From assembly GCA_016195085.1 (NCBI GenBank), contig JACQAG010000043.1, forward strand, positions 1-64,000: a stretch of DNA of 64,000 nt, in the 5' to 3' direction. This DNA comes from Pseudomonadota bacterium (GTDB taxonomy: Bacteria; Pseudomonadota; Alphaproteobacteria; SHVZ01). How positions within the stretch are numbered: the first letter of the stretch is position 1; each line of letters starts with the position of its first letter. The notes beneath the pieces were generated by a model. It made no database searches. It saw nothing but the letters and a program-made list of their open reading frames with translations, and had not been told where the DNA came from. The position numbers and the translations under genes were made by a program. This document shows positions 34,358-43,680 of the stretch, in pieces.

Positions 34358-36415
34358 ATGGCGGTCGCCGGCGTTTCCGCAAAGCGCGCCCTAGCCGGTC
34401 CGCTGCTCCGTTCGCTCGACCATCTCGAGGAATGGCTCATCACCTTCCTCATCGCGGCGGCGACCGTGATCATCTTCGTCGCGGTCGTTCACCGCTACGG
34501 TACCTCGGGCGCGATCGACGTGTCGAAATGGGCGGCCGCCCATGGCTGGCTGTCGCTCGCGGCGGCCCTCGAGCGCCTTTTCGTCTGGCTCGCCGATTGG
34601 GATCTCTCCTGGGCGCAAGAGCTCTGCATCTACATGTTCATTTGGATGGCGAAGTTCGGCGCCGCCTACGGTGTGCGCACCGGCATCCATGTCGGCGTCG
34701 ACGTGCTCGTCAACCGCCTGCCGGAGGAGCGGCGAAAGAACGTCGTCCTGTTCGGCTTGCTGAGCGGCGCCGTGTTCACCGGCGTCGTGGCGGGGCTCGG
34801 CGCCAGCTTCGTCCACGGCATGTATCTGACCGGGCAGACCTCGAACGATCTGGAAGCGCCGATGTGGATCGTCTATCTGGCGATTCCGCTGGGCTCGGGG
34901 CTCATGTGCTTCCGGTTCCTGCAGGTCGCCTGGTCGTTCGCCCAGACCGGCATGCTCCCGCATCACGACCACGCCCATGTCGAGGGCATCGAGAGCGATG
35001 CGACCGCGGCCGACGCCAAGACTCCCTGGCGGCGCGGCGAGGCGATCGGCTGGGCCATGATGCTGGCGCCGATCCTCATTTTCCTCTTGTGCCTGGCGCA
35101 GCATACGGGCGTGGTCGAATTTCCCCAGGGCGTGCGCGCCGCGCTCGTATTCCTGCTGCTGATCTCCCTCATGCTTACCGGCATGCCGATCTCCATTGCG
35201 CTCGGCATGACCGTGCTCGTCTTCCTGTTCACCTTGACCGACGTGCCGCTCGCCTCGGTGGCGCTCAAGCTTTTTACCGGCATCGAGCGATTCGAGATCA
35301 TGGCCGTGCCGTTCTTCATCCTCGCCGGCAACTTCCTCACCCATGGCGGTGTGGCGCGGCGCATGATCGACTTCGCGACCTCGATGGTCGGGCATCACCA
35401 TGGCGGCCTCGGCCTCGGTGCGGTTCTGGCCTGCGCGCTGTTTGCGGCGGTATCCGGCTCCTCGCCGGCGACGGTGGTCGCGATCGGCTCGGTGATGTTG
35501 CCGGCGATGGTGGCGCAGGGCTTCCCCAAGCGCTTCGGCGCGGGCGTGGTCACCACCGCCGGGGCGCTTGGAATTCTCATTCCGCCGTCGATCGCCATGG
35601 TGCTCTACGCGGTCTCCACCAACACCTCGATCGGCAAGCTCTTCATCGCCGGGATCGTTCCGGGCATCGTGCTGGCGACCATGCTGGGCGTCACCACCTG
35701 GTACCGCGCCTGGCGCGCCGGCTACCCCAGGTCCGCCAAGGCAACCTTCAGCCGCCGCTTTCGGACGTTTCGCGATTCCGCCTGGGGGCTGCTGCTGATC
35801 GTCATCGTCATCGGCGGCATCTATTCGGGCGTGTTCACGCCCACCGAAGCCGCCGCGATGAGTGCCGTCTACGCGTTCGTCATCGCCGTCTACGTCTATA
35901 AGGACCTCAAGCTCAGCGAAGTGCCGCGGGTCCTGCTCGCCTCGGCGAACATGAGCGCGATGCTGCTCTACATCATCACCAACGCCGTGCTGTTCTCGTT
36001 CCTGATGACCTACGAGAACATCCCGCAAATCATGGCGCAGTGGATGATCGATCAGGGGCTGGGTTGGGTCAGCTTCCTGCTCGTGGTCAACGTCCTGCTG
36101 CTGCTTGCCGGCAACGTGATGGAGCCGTCATCCATCATCCTGATCATGGCGCCGATCCTGTTTCCGGTGGCGATGAAGCTCGGCATCGACCCGATCCATT
36201 TCGGCATCATCATCACCGTGAACATGGAGATCGGCTTGTGCCATCCGCCGGTCGGCCTCAATCTCTATGTCGCCTCGGGCATCGCCCGGATGGGGATCAC
36301 CGAGCTCACCATCGCGGTCCTGCCGTGGCTCGCGACCATGCTGGTGTTCCTCGTGCTGGTGACCTATTGGCCGGGTCTGACGCTGTTTCTACCGGCGCTG
36401 CTCGGGATGCGATGA
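34358..36415 (+). CDS. dctQM: TRAP transporter fused permease DctQM
   Basis: A 685-aa inner-membrane protein. Residues 1-205 form the small DctQ module with four hydrophobic helices (WLITFLIAAATVIIFVAVVH), followed by a linker. From about 235 the large DctM module has about 12 helices with the conserved core AVSGSSPATVVAIGSVMLPAM and PPSIAMVLYAVSTNTSIGKLF. Fusion of small and large subunits occurs in some TRAP systems. It works with the upstream dctP and uses the sodium gradient to drive organic acid uptake. The start at ATG 34358 follows GAGGAGCAAG. Confidence 0.93.
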   Translation: MAVAGVSAKRALAGPLLRSLDHLEEWLITFLIAAATVIIFVAVVHRYGTSGAIDVSKWAAAHGWLSLAAALERLFVWLADWDLSWAQELCIYMFIWMAKFGAAYGVRTGIHVGVDVLVNRLPEERRKNVVLFGLLSGAVFTGVVAGLGASFVHGMYLTGQTSNDLEAPMWIVYLAIPLGSGLMCFRFLQVAWSFAQTGMLPHHDHAHVEGIESDATAADAKTPWRRGEAIGWAMMLAPILIFLLCLAQHTGVVEFPQGVRAALVFLLLISLMLTGMPISIALGMTVLVFLFTLTDVPLASVALKLFTGIERFEIMAVPFFILAGNFLTHGGVARRMIDFATSMVGHHHGGLGLGAVLACALFAAVSGSSPATVVAIGSVMLPAMVAQGFPKRFGAGVVTTAGALGILIPPSIAMVLYAVSTNTSIGKLFIAGIVPGIVLATMLGVTTWYRAWRAGYPRSAKATFSRRFRTFRDSAWGLLLIVIVIGGIYSGVFTPTEAAAMSAVYAFVIAVYVYKDLKLSEVPRVLLASANMSAMLLYIITNAVLFSFLMTYENIPQIMAQWMIDQGLGWVSFLLVVNVLLLLAGNVMEPSSIILIMAPILFPVAMKLGIDPIHFGIIITVNMEIGLCHPPVGLNLYVASGIARMGITELTIAVLPWLATMLVFLVLVTYWPGLTLFLPALLGMR

Positions 36416-36527
36416 GACGCGCGCCGTCCTCGGCGTAGACCGACCCCCTTGCAGATTGTCGAACCGATAGCGAGGTCCCTCTGCGGTTCCCCTCGGCGGA
36501 TTGCGAGACTGATGAGAGGCAGGCCAG

Positions 36528-37166
36528 ATGCAGCAGGACACACCGGTCGAGGTCCGCGATGTGGCGCCGGGCCTGTGGATATGGAGCCTCCATCATCCTG
36601 ATTGGAAACCGAATCAGGGCTGGGAGCCGCGCGTGGCGTCGACCTGCGTCGAGTCGGGGGGCGAGATCCTGGTCCTGGATCCGCTGGCACCGCCCGCTGG
36701 CACTGTTGCGGTGTGGGAGCGGCTTGACGCGCGCCCGCCGACGGTCGCCATCGTTCTCAAGCCGGATCACGTCCGCCACGTCGATCAATTTGTACGCCGC
36801 TACAAGGCCCGGGCCTTCGGCCCGGATCGCTTCGATCGCGACGACATCCCAGAGACCCGGTTGGAGCCCATCTACCCCGGTAGCCGACTTCCCGGAGGGA
36901 TCATCGCCCAATACGATGGACGGGGCCGTAACGAGACGCCTCTGTGGCTGCCGGAGCAGCGCACCCTCGTCTTCGCCGACGCGCTGACGGCACCGGGGGG
37001 AGAGCTCAGGGTCTGGGCGACACCGTGGCATCGGGAACGAGCCTTGCCGGCGCTCCGCGCCCTGCTCGAGCTCCCCTTCGAGCTGGTGATCGTCTCGCAT
37101 GGCGAGCCCGTGCACACCCGTGCGGACTATGAGCGCGCCCTCGAACGCACGCCGTGGAGCGGATAG
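36528..37166 (+). CDS. metallo-beta-lactamase-fold-like protein with degenerate metal site
   Basis: A 212-aa protein with an MBL-like plan: opening [33 protein letters not shown], then the loop [13 protein letters not shown] in the place of THxHxDH, then [12 protein letters not shown] and [19 protein letters not shown]. Only some His positions of the loop remain (Pro and Arg replace His and Asp), so a normal two-zinc site is unlikely. It may be a binding protein or use another chemistry. It follows the TRAP operon by about 110 bases. Function unknown. Confidence 0.65.
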   Translation: MQQDTPVEVRDVAPGLWIWSLHHPDWKPNQGWEPRVASTCVESGGEILVLDPLAPPAGTVAVWERLDARPPTVAIVLKPDHVRHVDQFVRRYKARAFGPDRFDRDDIPETRLEPIYPGSRLPGGIIAQYDGRGRNETPLWLPEQRTLVFADALTAPGGELRVWATPWHRERALPALRALLELPFELVIVSHGEPVHTRADYERALERTPWSG

Positions 37167-37199
37167 CCCCCGGTCGGACGAGGCTGCCGTCGACGGATT

Positions 37200-37345
37200 C
37201 GCGATCGTCTCGCCAAAGCATGAGGCGCACCGTCTGCTGGTGCGGCAATACATGCTGACCGTGCCGGACGATCTCCTGGAGGCGGCACGGCTCGACGGCG
37301 CCGGAGAATTCCGGATCTTCTGGAGCGTCGTCCTGCCGATCGCCT
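37200..37345 (+). pseudogene. sugar ABC transporter permease fragment (EAA loop)
   Basis: A frame here reads [20 protein letters not shown] and continues [17 protein letters not shown], the EAA coupling loop of MalG/CUT1-type permeases. Transmembrane segments on either side are missing; the fragment stops where a 29-bp-arm inverted repeat begins. It is a decayed piece with no start codon. Confidence 0.7.
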
Positions 37346-37373
37346 TGGATCGCCGCCATGGGTGCTTCGGCAA

Positions 37374-37457
37374 CCTCATCCTTCGACACGCTCAGGATGA
37401 GGTTTTTCCTTTGTTCCACGCACACCACCCTCATCCTGAGCGTGTCGAAGGATGAGG
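37374..37457. repeat. 29-bp perfect inverted repeat pair
   Basis: CCTCATCCTTCGACACGCTC (37374-37393 of a 29-base arm) recurs as its exact complement at 37429-37457 with a 26-base loop. Each arm is itself a hairpin (CCTCATCCT/AGGATGAGG), and a TTTTT follows the first. The word TTCGACACGCTCAGGATGAG is a common dispersed repeat in proteobacteria. It interrupts the sugar permease fragment. Confidence 0.7.
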
Positions 37458-37565
37458 GCGACCCGTGGGCGAAGACGGCACTGGCGGTAAGGAACTTCCG
37501 GGACACGACACTACCCCGCCTTCTCGAGAGAGGCGAAAGCCAGCGAATCGTCGCTGCAAGTCAGC

Positions 37566-37844
37566 CTAAGCGCTCGAGCGCTCACGTTCCCGGACAGAGA
37601 AGGCATGATCGCCGGCGTCGCGCTCGGGCCTCCGCACGGGCGGCCAGTAGTCCTTTCGCCGCTCCAATGCGTGAACCAACACCTCGCGCGCGCTGAGCAA
37701 GGCCGTGCGACAGCGAGGCGTGAGCCAGGCGCTTTGGCTCTCCAGCATCCGGTCGATTTCGACGATCTCGGCCTCGAGCTCCGCATCCGCCCGGACGATC
37801 GCCGCAAAATTGCCTGCGGGCGGGCTTGCGCTCGCGAGGCTCAT
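37566..37844 (-). CDS. small hypothetical protein
   Basis: A 92-aa protein: FAAIVRADAELEAEIVEIDR, then MLESQSAWLTPRCRTALLSAREVLVHALERRKDYWPP, predicted helical and acidic then basic. No family recognised. The ATG at 37844 overlaps the TGA of the upstream minus-strand frame (37841-38131) as ATGA, a coupling arrangement that supports both being genes. It lies divergent from the response-regulator-like gene. Unknown function. Confidence 0.4.
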   Translation of the reverse strand: MSLASASPPAGNFAAIVRADAELEAEIVEIDRMLESQSAWLTPRCRTALLSAREVLVHALERRKDYWPPVRRPERDAGDHAFSVRERERSSA

Positions 37845-38131
37845 CGGGAGCCCCCGACCGACCGCATCCCGGCAAGCGTTATTTGCCGGTTCGTGCGGGC
37901 GCGTCGCGGTTGGGCCGGTCGTCGCGCATAGGCGCTGCGCTGACCCATGAGGTTGAGAAGCGCGAAGCGTTCCGCGACTTCGAGCAGCATCGCCGGCTCC
38001 GGTTCCTTGGGAGAAACCGCCTGGACGATGCGGAGTTTCGACGCCCCGAGACCGGGACGCTCGTCTGGTGCCCTGCCTTCGCGCGGCTGTGAATGGGACC
38101 TTGATGTGAGACCGCTCATGCCACCCGCCAA
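37841..38131 (-). CDS. possible small gene upstream of the 92-aa protein
   Basis: A 96-aa frame. Only the middle, VSPKEPEPAMLLEVAERFALLNLMGQRSAY, has a natural-protein look; the start MAGGMSGLTS is weak and an internal start is likely. It ends in the ATGA overlap with the next gene. No family is recognised. It could be a short regulatory partner, or spurious. Confidence 0.3.
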   Translation of the reverse strand: MAGGMSGLTSRSHSQPREGRAPDERPGLGASKLRIVQAVSPKEPEPAMLLEVAERFALLNLMGQRSAYARRPAQPRRARTNRQITLAGMRSVGGSR

Positions 38132-38317
38132 CCATGTTCGCAGGCATAAGCATCGATGCTGGCCGCAACGACCGTCAATGAGGCCGTCAGCAACAAAAAT
38201 TCAAATTGTTCATGCGACAAGATCGGATTATTCTTCGCTCCGCCCTTGCCAAACGAAAGATCCGGGCGAAGGCCGCGATTTCAACGTCTTGCCAGAGAAT
38301 TACCTGGAAGAAGATCC

Positions 38318-39352
38318 ATGGTGCAACCATTCCGGATCCTGGTCGTCGATCCGGATCCGCCATCCGTTGAGCTCATAACGCGAACCGCAAGCGCGCTCAG
38401 AGCGACCGAGATCGTATCGGTGGCCACGGCCGAGGCGGCGCCGCCGAAGCTTTCCGACCCGGAACGGCCCTTCGACCTCGTCTTCACCGCGTTGGACCTG
38501 CCCGACATGGACGCACCGACGCTGGTCAAGTGGACTCGCGCCTACGGCGACAGCCAAAGGCCGAACGTGCCCATGGTTGTGATGCATGAGGGGCCGCTGC
38601 CCTCGACCGCCGCGACCGAGATCGTCAATGCCGGCACGCGGCTGCTGCTGCAAAAGCCGCTGACCCAAAGGCGCATAGCGGCGTTCATCGACGGTGCGGG
38701 GAGCGCCTATCATAACTTCATCATCAGTCCGACCTATATCGGCCCGGAGCGCCGAGGAGCGAAGCGGCCGATCCGGGATGAGCGACGGATCACGGCGTCA
38801 AGCGCGGTACTCATCGTCGAGGACGCGACCAATTATGAGCTCGGCGACGACACAATGGTCGTCATCTTCGATTATCTCAGACTCCGCGTGTCCGGCGCCG
38901 ATCTCGTCAGCTTTCGCGACTTTCTCACGCGCGAGCATCTGCAAGCCGCCCTGCGGAACCGGGCCTCGGTGCAGCGGAGAACCTTCCGCAAGGTCGAGCG
39001 GCAGCAGGGGGTCTTGGAAGCGTCGCTTGCCGCTCTGGAGCAGGAAGCGACCGGCGAGCACCTCAAGCGGATGAATCGCGCCGCGTGGACTATCGCGGCC
39101 GATTGCGCCAGCGCCGGGTGGACCCTCATGGCGTCGGTCGCGAAGTCGCTGCACCATTACACCTCCGGCGCCTATCGGCCCTCGCAGCGGCTCGTGCGCT
39201 TTCTGGCCTCGCACGTCTTGGCGCTAAAGACGGCGCTGACCGGCCGCATTTTCGACGATGGCGGCCGTATCGGCCAAACGATCGTGGCGACGGTTCGCAG
39301 CGCCGAGCTCATGTTTCGCCGCGACGCAACCAGCCCTTCCTCCGGCGTGTGA
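38318..39352 (+). CDS. response-regulator-like protein with an apparently inactive receiver domain
   Basis: A 344-aa protein. Residues 1-125 form a REC-like domain: acidic pocket FRILVVDPDPPSVELI and conserved Lys in LLLQKPLTQRRI. The phospho-acceptor position reads Ala (TALDLPDMDAP in place of a TDLDMPDMDG-type motif). Phosphorylation in the usual way is therefore doubtful. The second half (FIISPTYIGPERRGAKRPIR, then a long helical part) is unknown. A ProGluArgArg element after REC is seen in some alphaproteobacterial regulators, from memory. ATG 38318 lies after GGAAGAAG. It is divergent from the two small genes. Confidence 0.6.
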   Translation: MVQPFRILVVDPDPPSVELITRTASALRATEIVSVATAEAAPPKLSDPERPFDLVFTALDLPDMDAPTLVKWTRAYGDSQRPNVPMVVMHEGPLPSTAATEIVNAGTRLLLQKPLTQRRIAAFIDGAGSAYHNFIISPTYIGPERRGAKRPIRDERRITASSAVLIVEDATNYELGDDTMVVIFDYLRLRVSGADLVSFRDFLTREHLQAALRNRASVQRRTFRKVERQQGVLEASLAALEQEATGEHLKRMNRAAWTIAADCASAGWTLMASVAKSLHHYTSGAYRPSQRLVRFLASHVLALKTALTGRIFDDGGRIGQTIVATVRSAELMFRRDATSPSSGV

Positions 39353-39360
39353 AGCGGCAC

Positions 39361-40182
39361 ATGCGCGTTGCGAGCACACCCGAAACAGTCACCCCGGCCG
39401 ACAAGGTCGAGCTGGACGCCCGCGAGCTGGCGCTGGCCGGCGTCATCCGCGAAGCCGGACGCTTGGCGCGGACTTATTTCTACGACCGGGCCTCTCTCGG
39501 GCTCACCTTCAAGGGACCCCAGGACTATCTGACCGTGGCCGATGGTGCGGTCGAGCGCGCCATCATCGAGCGCCTCGGCCGGGCCTTTCCCGGCGACGGC
39601 TTCCTGGGCGAGGAGGGCGGCGGCCGGCCGGCCCCGTCGCTCTGGGTGATCGATCCGATCGACGGTACCGCCAACTTCGCGCGCGGCGTGCCGCATTTCT
39701 GCATCTCCATCGCCTATATGCGGAACGGCAAGGTCGAGCTCGGCGCCATCTATCAGCCGATCACCGACGAGCTTTTCGCCGCCCGCCGCGGCGCCGGCGC
39801 CGCCTGCAACGGCCGCAAGATGCAAGTGAGCGCCACCAAGGACATGGCCCAGGCGATCGTCGAGCTCGGATGGTCGAAGCGCCGGCCGATGCAAACCTAC
39901 ACGGCAGTCATGGAGCGGGTGGTGACGGCGGGCGGCAGCTTCCGGCGCGCCGGTTCCGGTGCGCTCGGTCTCGCCTATGTCGCCGACGGCCGCTCGGACG
40001 GCTATGCCGAGCTCCACATCAACTCCTGGGATTGCTTGGCTGGCCTGATCATGATCGAGGAAGCCGGCGGCTGGACCAACGACTTCCTCGCCGGCAATGG
40101 GCTGACGGAAGGCAACCCGGTGCTGGCGGCCACACCCGCCCTGGCCGCGGCCATGCAGAAGGCGACCGGCATCGAGCGCTAG
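39361..40182 (+). CDS. inositol monophosphatase family protein
   Basis: A 273-aa Mg-dependent, Li-sensitive-type phosphatase. The metal-binding Glu appears in FLGEEGGG, the signature WVIDPIDGTANFARGVPHF (about residue 95) and the C-terminal NSWDCLAGLIMIEEAGG. The family acts on inositol-1-phosphate, fructose-1,6-bisphosphate, 3'-phosphoadenosine-5'-phosphate and others; no specificity can be read. ATG 39361 is nine bases after the previous stop. Given the iolD/iolG pair at 46-49 kb, an inositol link is tempting but unproven. Confidence 0.9.
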   Translation: MRVASTPETVTPADKVELDARELALAGVIREAGRLARTYFYDRASLGLTFKGPQDYLTVADGAVERAIIERLGRAFPGDGFLGEEGGGRPAPSLWVIDPIDGTANFARGVPHFCISIAYMRNGKVELGAIYQPITDELFAARRGAGAACNGRKMQVSATKDMAQAIVELGWSKRRPMQTYTAVMERVVTAGGSFRRAGSGALGLAYVADGRSDGYAELHINSWDCLAGLIMIEEAGGWTNDFLAGNGLTEGNPVLAATPALAAAMQKATGIER

Positions 40183-40399
40183 TCACCGTCTTCCTCCCTC
40201 GCCCATGGGGAGAGGTGAAGGTTCGCGACGACGCCGGCTTCGCCATCTTGTCCCACGCGGAGAGGCCTGGGATGAGACGCCTTCCCCGCGTCGTCCGCTT
40301 CTGGACCGCTGCGGTGCTGCGGTGCTAGCCTCCCTGTCATAAAATTGAAACACGCGGCCTCGGATCAGGGGCGGCTCGTGACGGGAGGATTTGAGGGCC

Positions 40400-41446
40400 A
40401 TGACACGATCGCGTTCGCAATTCCGCCGCTGCTGCGGCTTGGCGCTGCTGGCCGCTGGGTTGGCGCTCCCGACGACGCAAGCGCGCGCCCAAGGCGATCT
40501 CACCGTTTATTGCGGTGTGCAGGAGGAGTGGTGCCGGCCGATGGTCGCCGCCTTCGAGCGCGCGACCGGCGTCAAGGTGGCGATGACCCGCAAGAGCTCC
40601 GGGGAGATCTATGCCCAGCTCAAGGCGGAAGCCGCCAATCCGCGCGGCGATGTCTGGTGGGGCGGCACCGGCGATCCGCATCTGCAAGCCGCCGAAGAGG
40701 GGCTGACCGAGGAATATCACTCCGCGATGCTGAGCCAGCTGCAGGATTGGGCGGTGCGTCAGGCCGAGCAGGCGAAGTTCCGCACCGTCGGCATCTATTC
40801 CGGCGCCCTCGGCTTCAGCTTCAACACCGAGCTCTTGAAGAAGAAGGCCGCGCCCGAGCCGAAATGCTGGGCCGATCTCTTGAACCCCGCATTCAAGGAC
40901 GAGGTGCAGGTCGCCGACCCGAACTCCTCGGGAACCTCCTATACGATGCTGGCGACCATGGTGCAGCTCATGGGCGAGGAGCCGGCCTTCGACTACATGA
41001 AGAAGCTGCATCGCAACATCAATCAATACACCAAGTCCGGCGCGGCTCCGGCCCGGGCCGCGGCCACCGGCGAGAGCTTGATCGGCATCACCTTCATGCA
41101 TGACGGCGTGACCGAAGCCGTTGCCGGCGCGCCGCTCAAAGTGGTGGCCCCTTGCGAGGGCACCGGCTACGAGATCGGCTCGATGAGCATCGTCAAAGGG
41201 GCCCGCAACCTCGCCAACGCGAAGAAGTGGTACGACTGGGCCTTGACCCCCGAGGCGCAAGGGATCGGCGCCGAGGCCAAGGCCTATCAGGTGCCGTCGA
41301 ACAAGAACGCCAAGACCCCGCCGCAGGCGCCGAAATTCTCCGAGATCAAGCTCATCGCCTACGATTTCGCCAAATACGGCTCCTCGGCGGTGCGCGGCGG
41401 CTTGCTGGCGCGCTGGGACAAAGAGGTGAAGTCGCTGCCGAAGTGA
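40400..41446 (+). CDS. ABC transporter periplasmic binding protein, iron(III)/putrescine-type
   Basis: A 348-aa extracellular solute-binding protein. The signal peptide is CGLALLAAGLALPTTQARAQ. The mature start DLTVYCGVQEEWCRPMVAAF, then RGDVWWGGTGDPHLQAAEEG, and GARNLANAKKWYDWALTPEAQ match the FbpA/AfuA-like class; a Tyr-Tyr iron site is not clear. ATG 40400 is chosen because the GGGAGGA element (40383-40389) is about 10 bases upstream; the TTG at 40391 is too close. It heads an operon with the double permease and ATPase genes that follow. Confidence 0.9.
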   Translation: MTRSRSQFRRCCGLALLAAGLALPTTQARAQGDLTVYCGVQEEWCRPMVAAFERATGVKVAMTRKSSGEIYAQLKAEAANPRGDVWWGGTGDPHLQAAEEGLTEEYHSAMLSQLQDWAVRQAEQAKFRTVGIYSGALGFSFNTELLKKKAAPEPKCWADLLNPAFKDEVQVADPNSSGTSYTMLATMVQLMGEEPAFDYMKKLHRNINQYTKSGAAPARAAATGESLIGITFMHDGVTEAVAGAPLKVVAPCEGTGYEIGSMSIVKGARNLANAKKWYDWALTPEAQGIGAEAKAYQVPSNKNAKTPPQAPKFSEIKLIAYDFAKYGSSAVRGGLLARWDKEVKSLPK

Positions 41447-41465
41447 CGGGCCGCCCGCGCTCGAC

Positions 41466-43667
41466 GTGAACCGTCGGCATTTTTTATGGTGCCTCGCGGG
41501 CTGGATCGGCTTTGCGGTCCTGCCATGGCACATGCTCGACGCGGGCTTCTGGAGCTTCCGCTGGCTCGGGCAGTATCCCCAGCCTGCTGAAGCGATGCCG
41601 GCGCTCGGGCTGGGGCTCCTCGAGGGGCATGGCTGGCTTCTGCCGATCGGGCTCGCCCTCTTGGCGCCGCTCCTGGTCATGCGGCGCCCGGCCGGCGACC
41701 GCATCCTCGCCAGCACGCTCGCCTGGTCGGGCGGGCTCGGGCTCCTCTGGACCTTCGGCCAGGGCTTCCTCATCGGCCTCAAGGGCCCGCTCATCGGCGT
41801 GCTGGCGGGTCTGGGCGGGCCGATCGCCCAAGGCCAGGCCGGGCTCGGCTGGGGTGCGGTCGTCGTCGTCGCTTCCTTGTTGGCCTTCCTCGCCTACGGG
41901 CTTGCCCAGCACGGCGCCTGCCGGGGCGACGGCTTCGTCGTCGGCGCCATCCTCGCCGCGGTGCTGCTGATCGGCCTCTTCGTGTTCTTTCCCGTGGGCC
42001 GCGCGCTGGCGAGCGCGCTCCAGGACAATGACGGAAATTTCGTGCCGGGCCTGTTCGTCCGGCGCATTCTCGTCCGCGACATCTGGGGCATGGACTGCCT
42101 CTACAGCGAGCTCCGCTGCGGGGTCGCGTTCAACACGGTGGTGCTGGCGATCCTGGCCGGGCTCGGCTCGACCTTGCTCGGCCTCGCCTTCGCCTTGGTC
42201 GCCGTCCGCTCGGCGTTTCGCTACAAGCGACTGCTGAGGGCGATGACGGTGCTGCCGATCATCACCCCACCCTTCGTCATCAGCCTCGCCATCATCGTGC
42301 TGTTCGGCCGCACCGGGCTCGTCACCGGCTGGCTCGATGCCTTGTTCGGGCTCGGGCGCTCGCGCTGGATCTATGGCCTGCCGGGCGTGCTCATCTCTCA
42401 GCTCCTCTCCCAGACCCCGCTCGCCTTCCTGGTGCTGATCGGCGTGCTCGAAGGCGTCGGCCCGTCGCTCGAGGAGGCGACGCAGACTTTGGGCGCCAGC
42501 CGCTGGCACTGCTTCCGCACCGTCACCTGGCCGCTCATCCGCCCCGGGGTTGCCAATGCGGCGCTGCTGGGCTTCGTCGAGAGCATGGCGGATTTCGGCA
42601 ATCCCTTGGTGCTCGGCGGCAATTTCGACGTGCTCTCGGTCAAGATCTTCTTCGCCGTGGTCGGCGCCCAGCACGATCCCGGACGCGCCGCGGTGCTGGC
42701 CGTCGTGCTCTTGTGCTTTACCCTTGGCGCTTTTTGGCTGCAGAACCAGTGGCTGGGCAAGCGCGTCTACGTGACCGTGACCGGCAAGGGCGATTCCGGC
42801 CTGCCGACGCCGCTGCCCCGCGGCATCTCCTGGGCGTGCTATCTGACCACGCTCCCCTGGGTCGCCTTCACCCTCGTCGTCTACGCGATCATCCTCATCG
42901 GCGGCTTCGTGCGCGACATCGGGCGGGCCGACTACACCGTCACCTGGCGGCATTTCATCACCGCCTTCAATGTCGAGACGACGGAGCGCGGCCTGTTGTT
43001 CTCGGGCTCGGCCTGGGATTCGTTCTGGACCACGCTCGAGGTCTCCGCCATCTCCGCCCCGCTCACCGCCGCCATGGGGCTATTGACCGCCTATCTCCTC
43101 TCCCGCCAGCGCTTCGCCGGGCAGCGTTTCTTCGAGTTCGGCACCATGCTGAGCTTCGCCATTCCCGGCACCGTCATCGGCGTCAGCTACATCATCGCCT
43201 TCAATGTGCCGCCGATCGAGATCACCGGCACCGCGCTCATCCTCGTCATCTGCTTCGTGTTCCGGAACATGCCCGTGGGCGTGCGCGCCGGGCTCGCCGC
43301 CTTGAGCCAGATCGACCGCAGCCTGGATGAGGCCTCGCTCACCTTGGGCGCCCGCACCACGATGACCTTGCGGCGGGTGATCCTGCCGCTCCTGCGTCCG
43401 GCGGTGGTGGCGACCTTGGTGTTCAGCTTCGTGCACGCCATGACCGCGGTCAGCGCCATCATCTTCCTGGTGAGCGCCCGCTACAACATGGCGACCTCCT
43501 ACATCGTCAATCGCGTGGAGGCGGGCGAGATCGCGCTGGCGATCGCCTACTCCTCGGTCTTGATCCTGGTCATGGCCTTGGCGATCGTGGTGATCCAGCT
43601 TGTGGTGGGCAAGCGGCGTCTGGGCCGGCGCGGCCTCGGCGATCTCGGCCTGGCAGGTGCAGCATGA
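41466..43667 (+). CDS. ABC transporter permease, FbpB/AfuB-type with two BPD domains
   Basis: A 733-aa inner-membrane protein. The first 200 residues form hydrophobic helices before the first permease domain (helices at VVLAILAGLGSTLLGLAFAL, EAA loop TLGASRWHCFRTVTWPLIRP). The second domain has EAA loop TLGARTTMTLRRVILPLLRP. Two EAA loops in one chain are typical of iron(III) ABC permeases. It starts with GTG 41466, 20 bases after the binding-protein gene, and is followed by the ATPase after 13 bases. Together they form a complete uptake system. Confidence 0.92.
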   Translation: MNRRHFLWCLAGWIGFAVLPWHMLDAGFWSFRWLGQYPQPAEAMPALGLGLLEGHGWLLPIGLALLAPLLVMRRPAGDRILASTLAWSGGLGLLWTFGQGFLIGLKGPLIGVLAGLGGPIAQGQAGLGWGAVVVVASLLAFLAYGLAQHGACRGDGFVVGAILAAVLLIGLFVFFPVGRALASALQDNDGNFVPGLFVRRILVRDIWGMDCLYSELRCGVAFNTVVLAILAGLGSTLLGLAFALVAVRSAFRYKRLLRAMTVLPIITPPFVISLAIIVLFGRTGLVTGWLDALFGLGRSRWIYGLPGVLISQLLSQTPLAFLVLIGVLEGVGPSLEEATQTLGASRWHCFRTVTWPLIRPGVANAALLGFVESMADFGNPLVLGGNFDVLSVKIFFAVVGAQHDPGRAAVLAVVLLCFTLGAFWLQNQWLGKRVYVTVTGKGDSGLPTPLPRGISWACYLTTLPWVAFTLVVYAIILIGGFVRDIGRADYTVTWRHFITAFNVETTERGLLFSGSAWDSFWTTLEVSAISAPLTAAMGLLTAYLLSRQRFAGQRFFEFGTMLSFAIPGTVIGVSYIIAFNVPPIEITGTALILVICFVFRNMPVGVRAGLAALSQIDRSLDEASLTLGARTTMTLRRVILPLLRPAVVATLVFSFVHAMTAVSAIIFLVSARYNMATSYIVNRVEAGEIALAIAYSSVLILVMALAIVVIQLVVGKRRLGRRGLGDLGLAGAA

Positions 43668-43680
43668 GCGCAGGTGCGGC

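Noticed and set aside
37374-37457. Inverted repeat considered as a CRISPR unit
   Set aside because: Only two arms in opposite orientation exist, with no direct repeat array or spacers.
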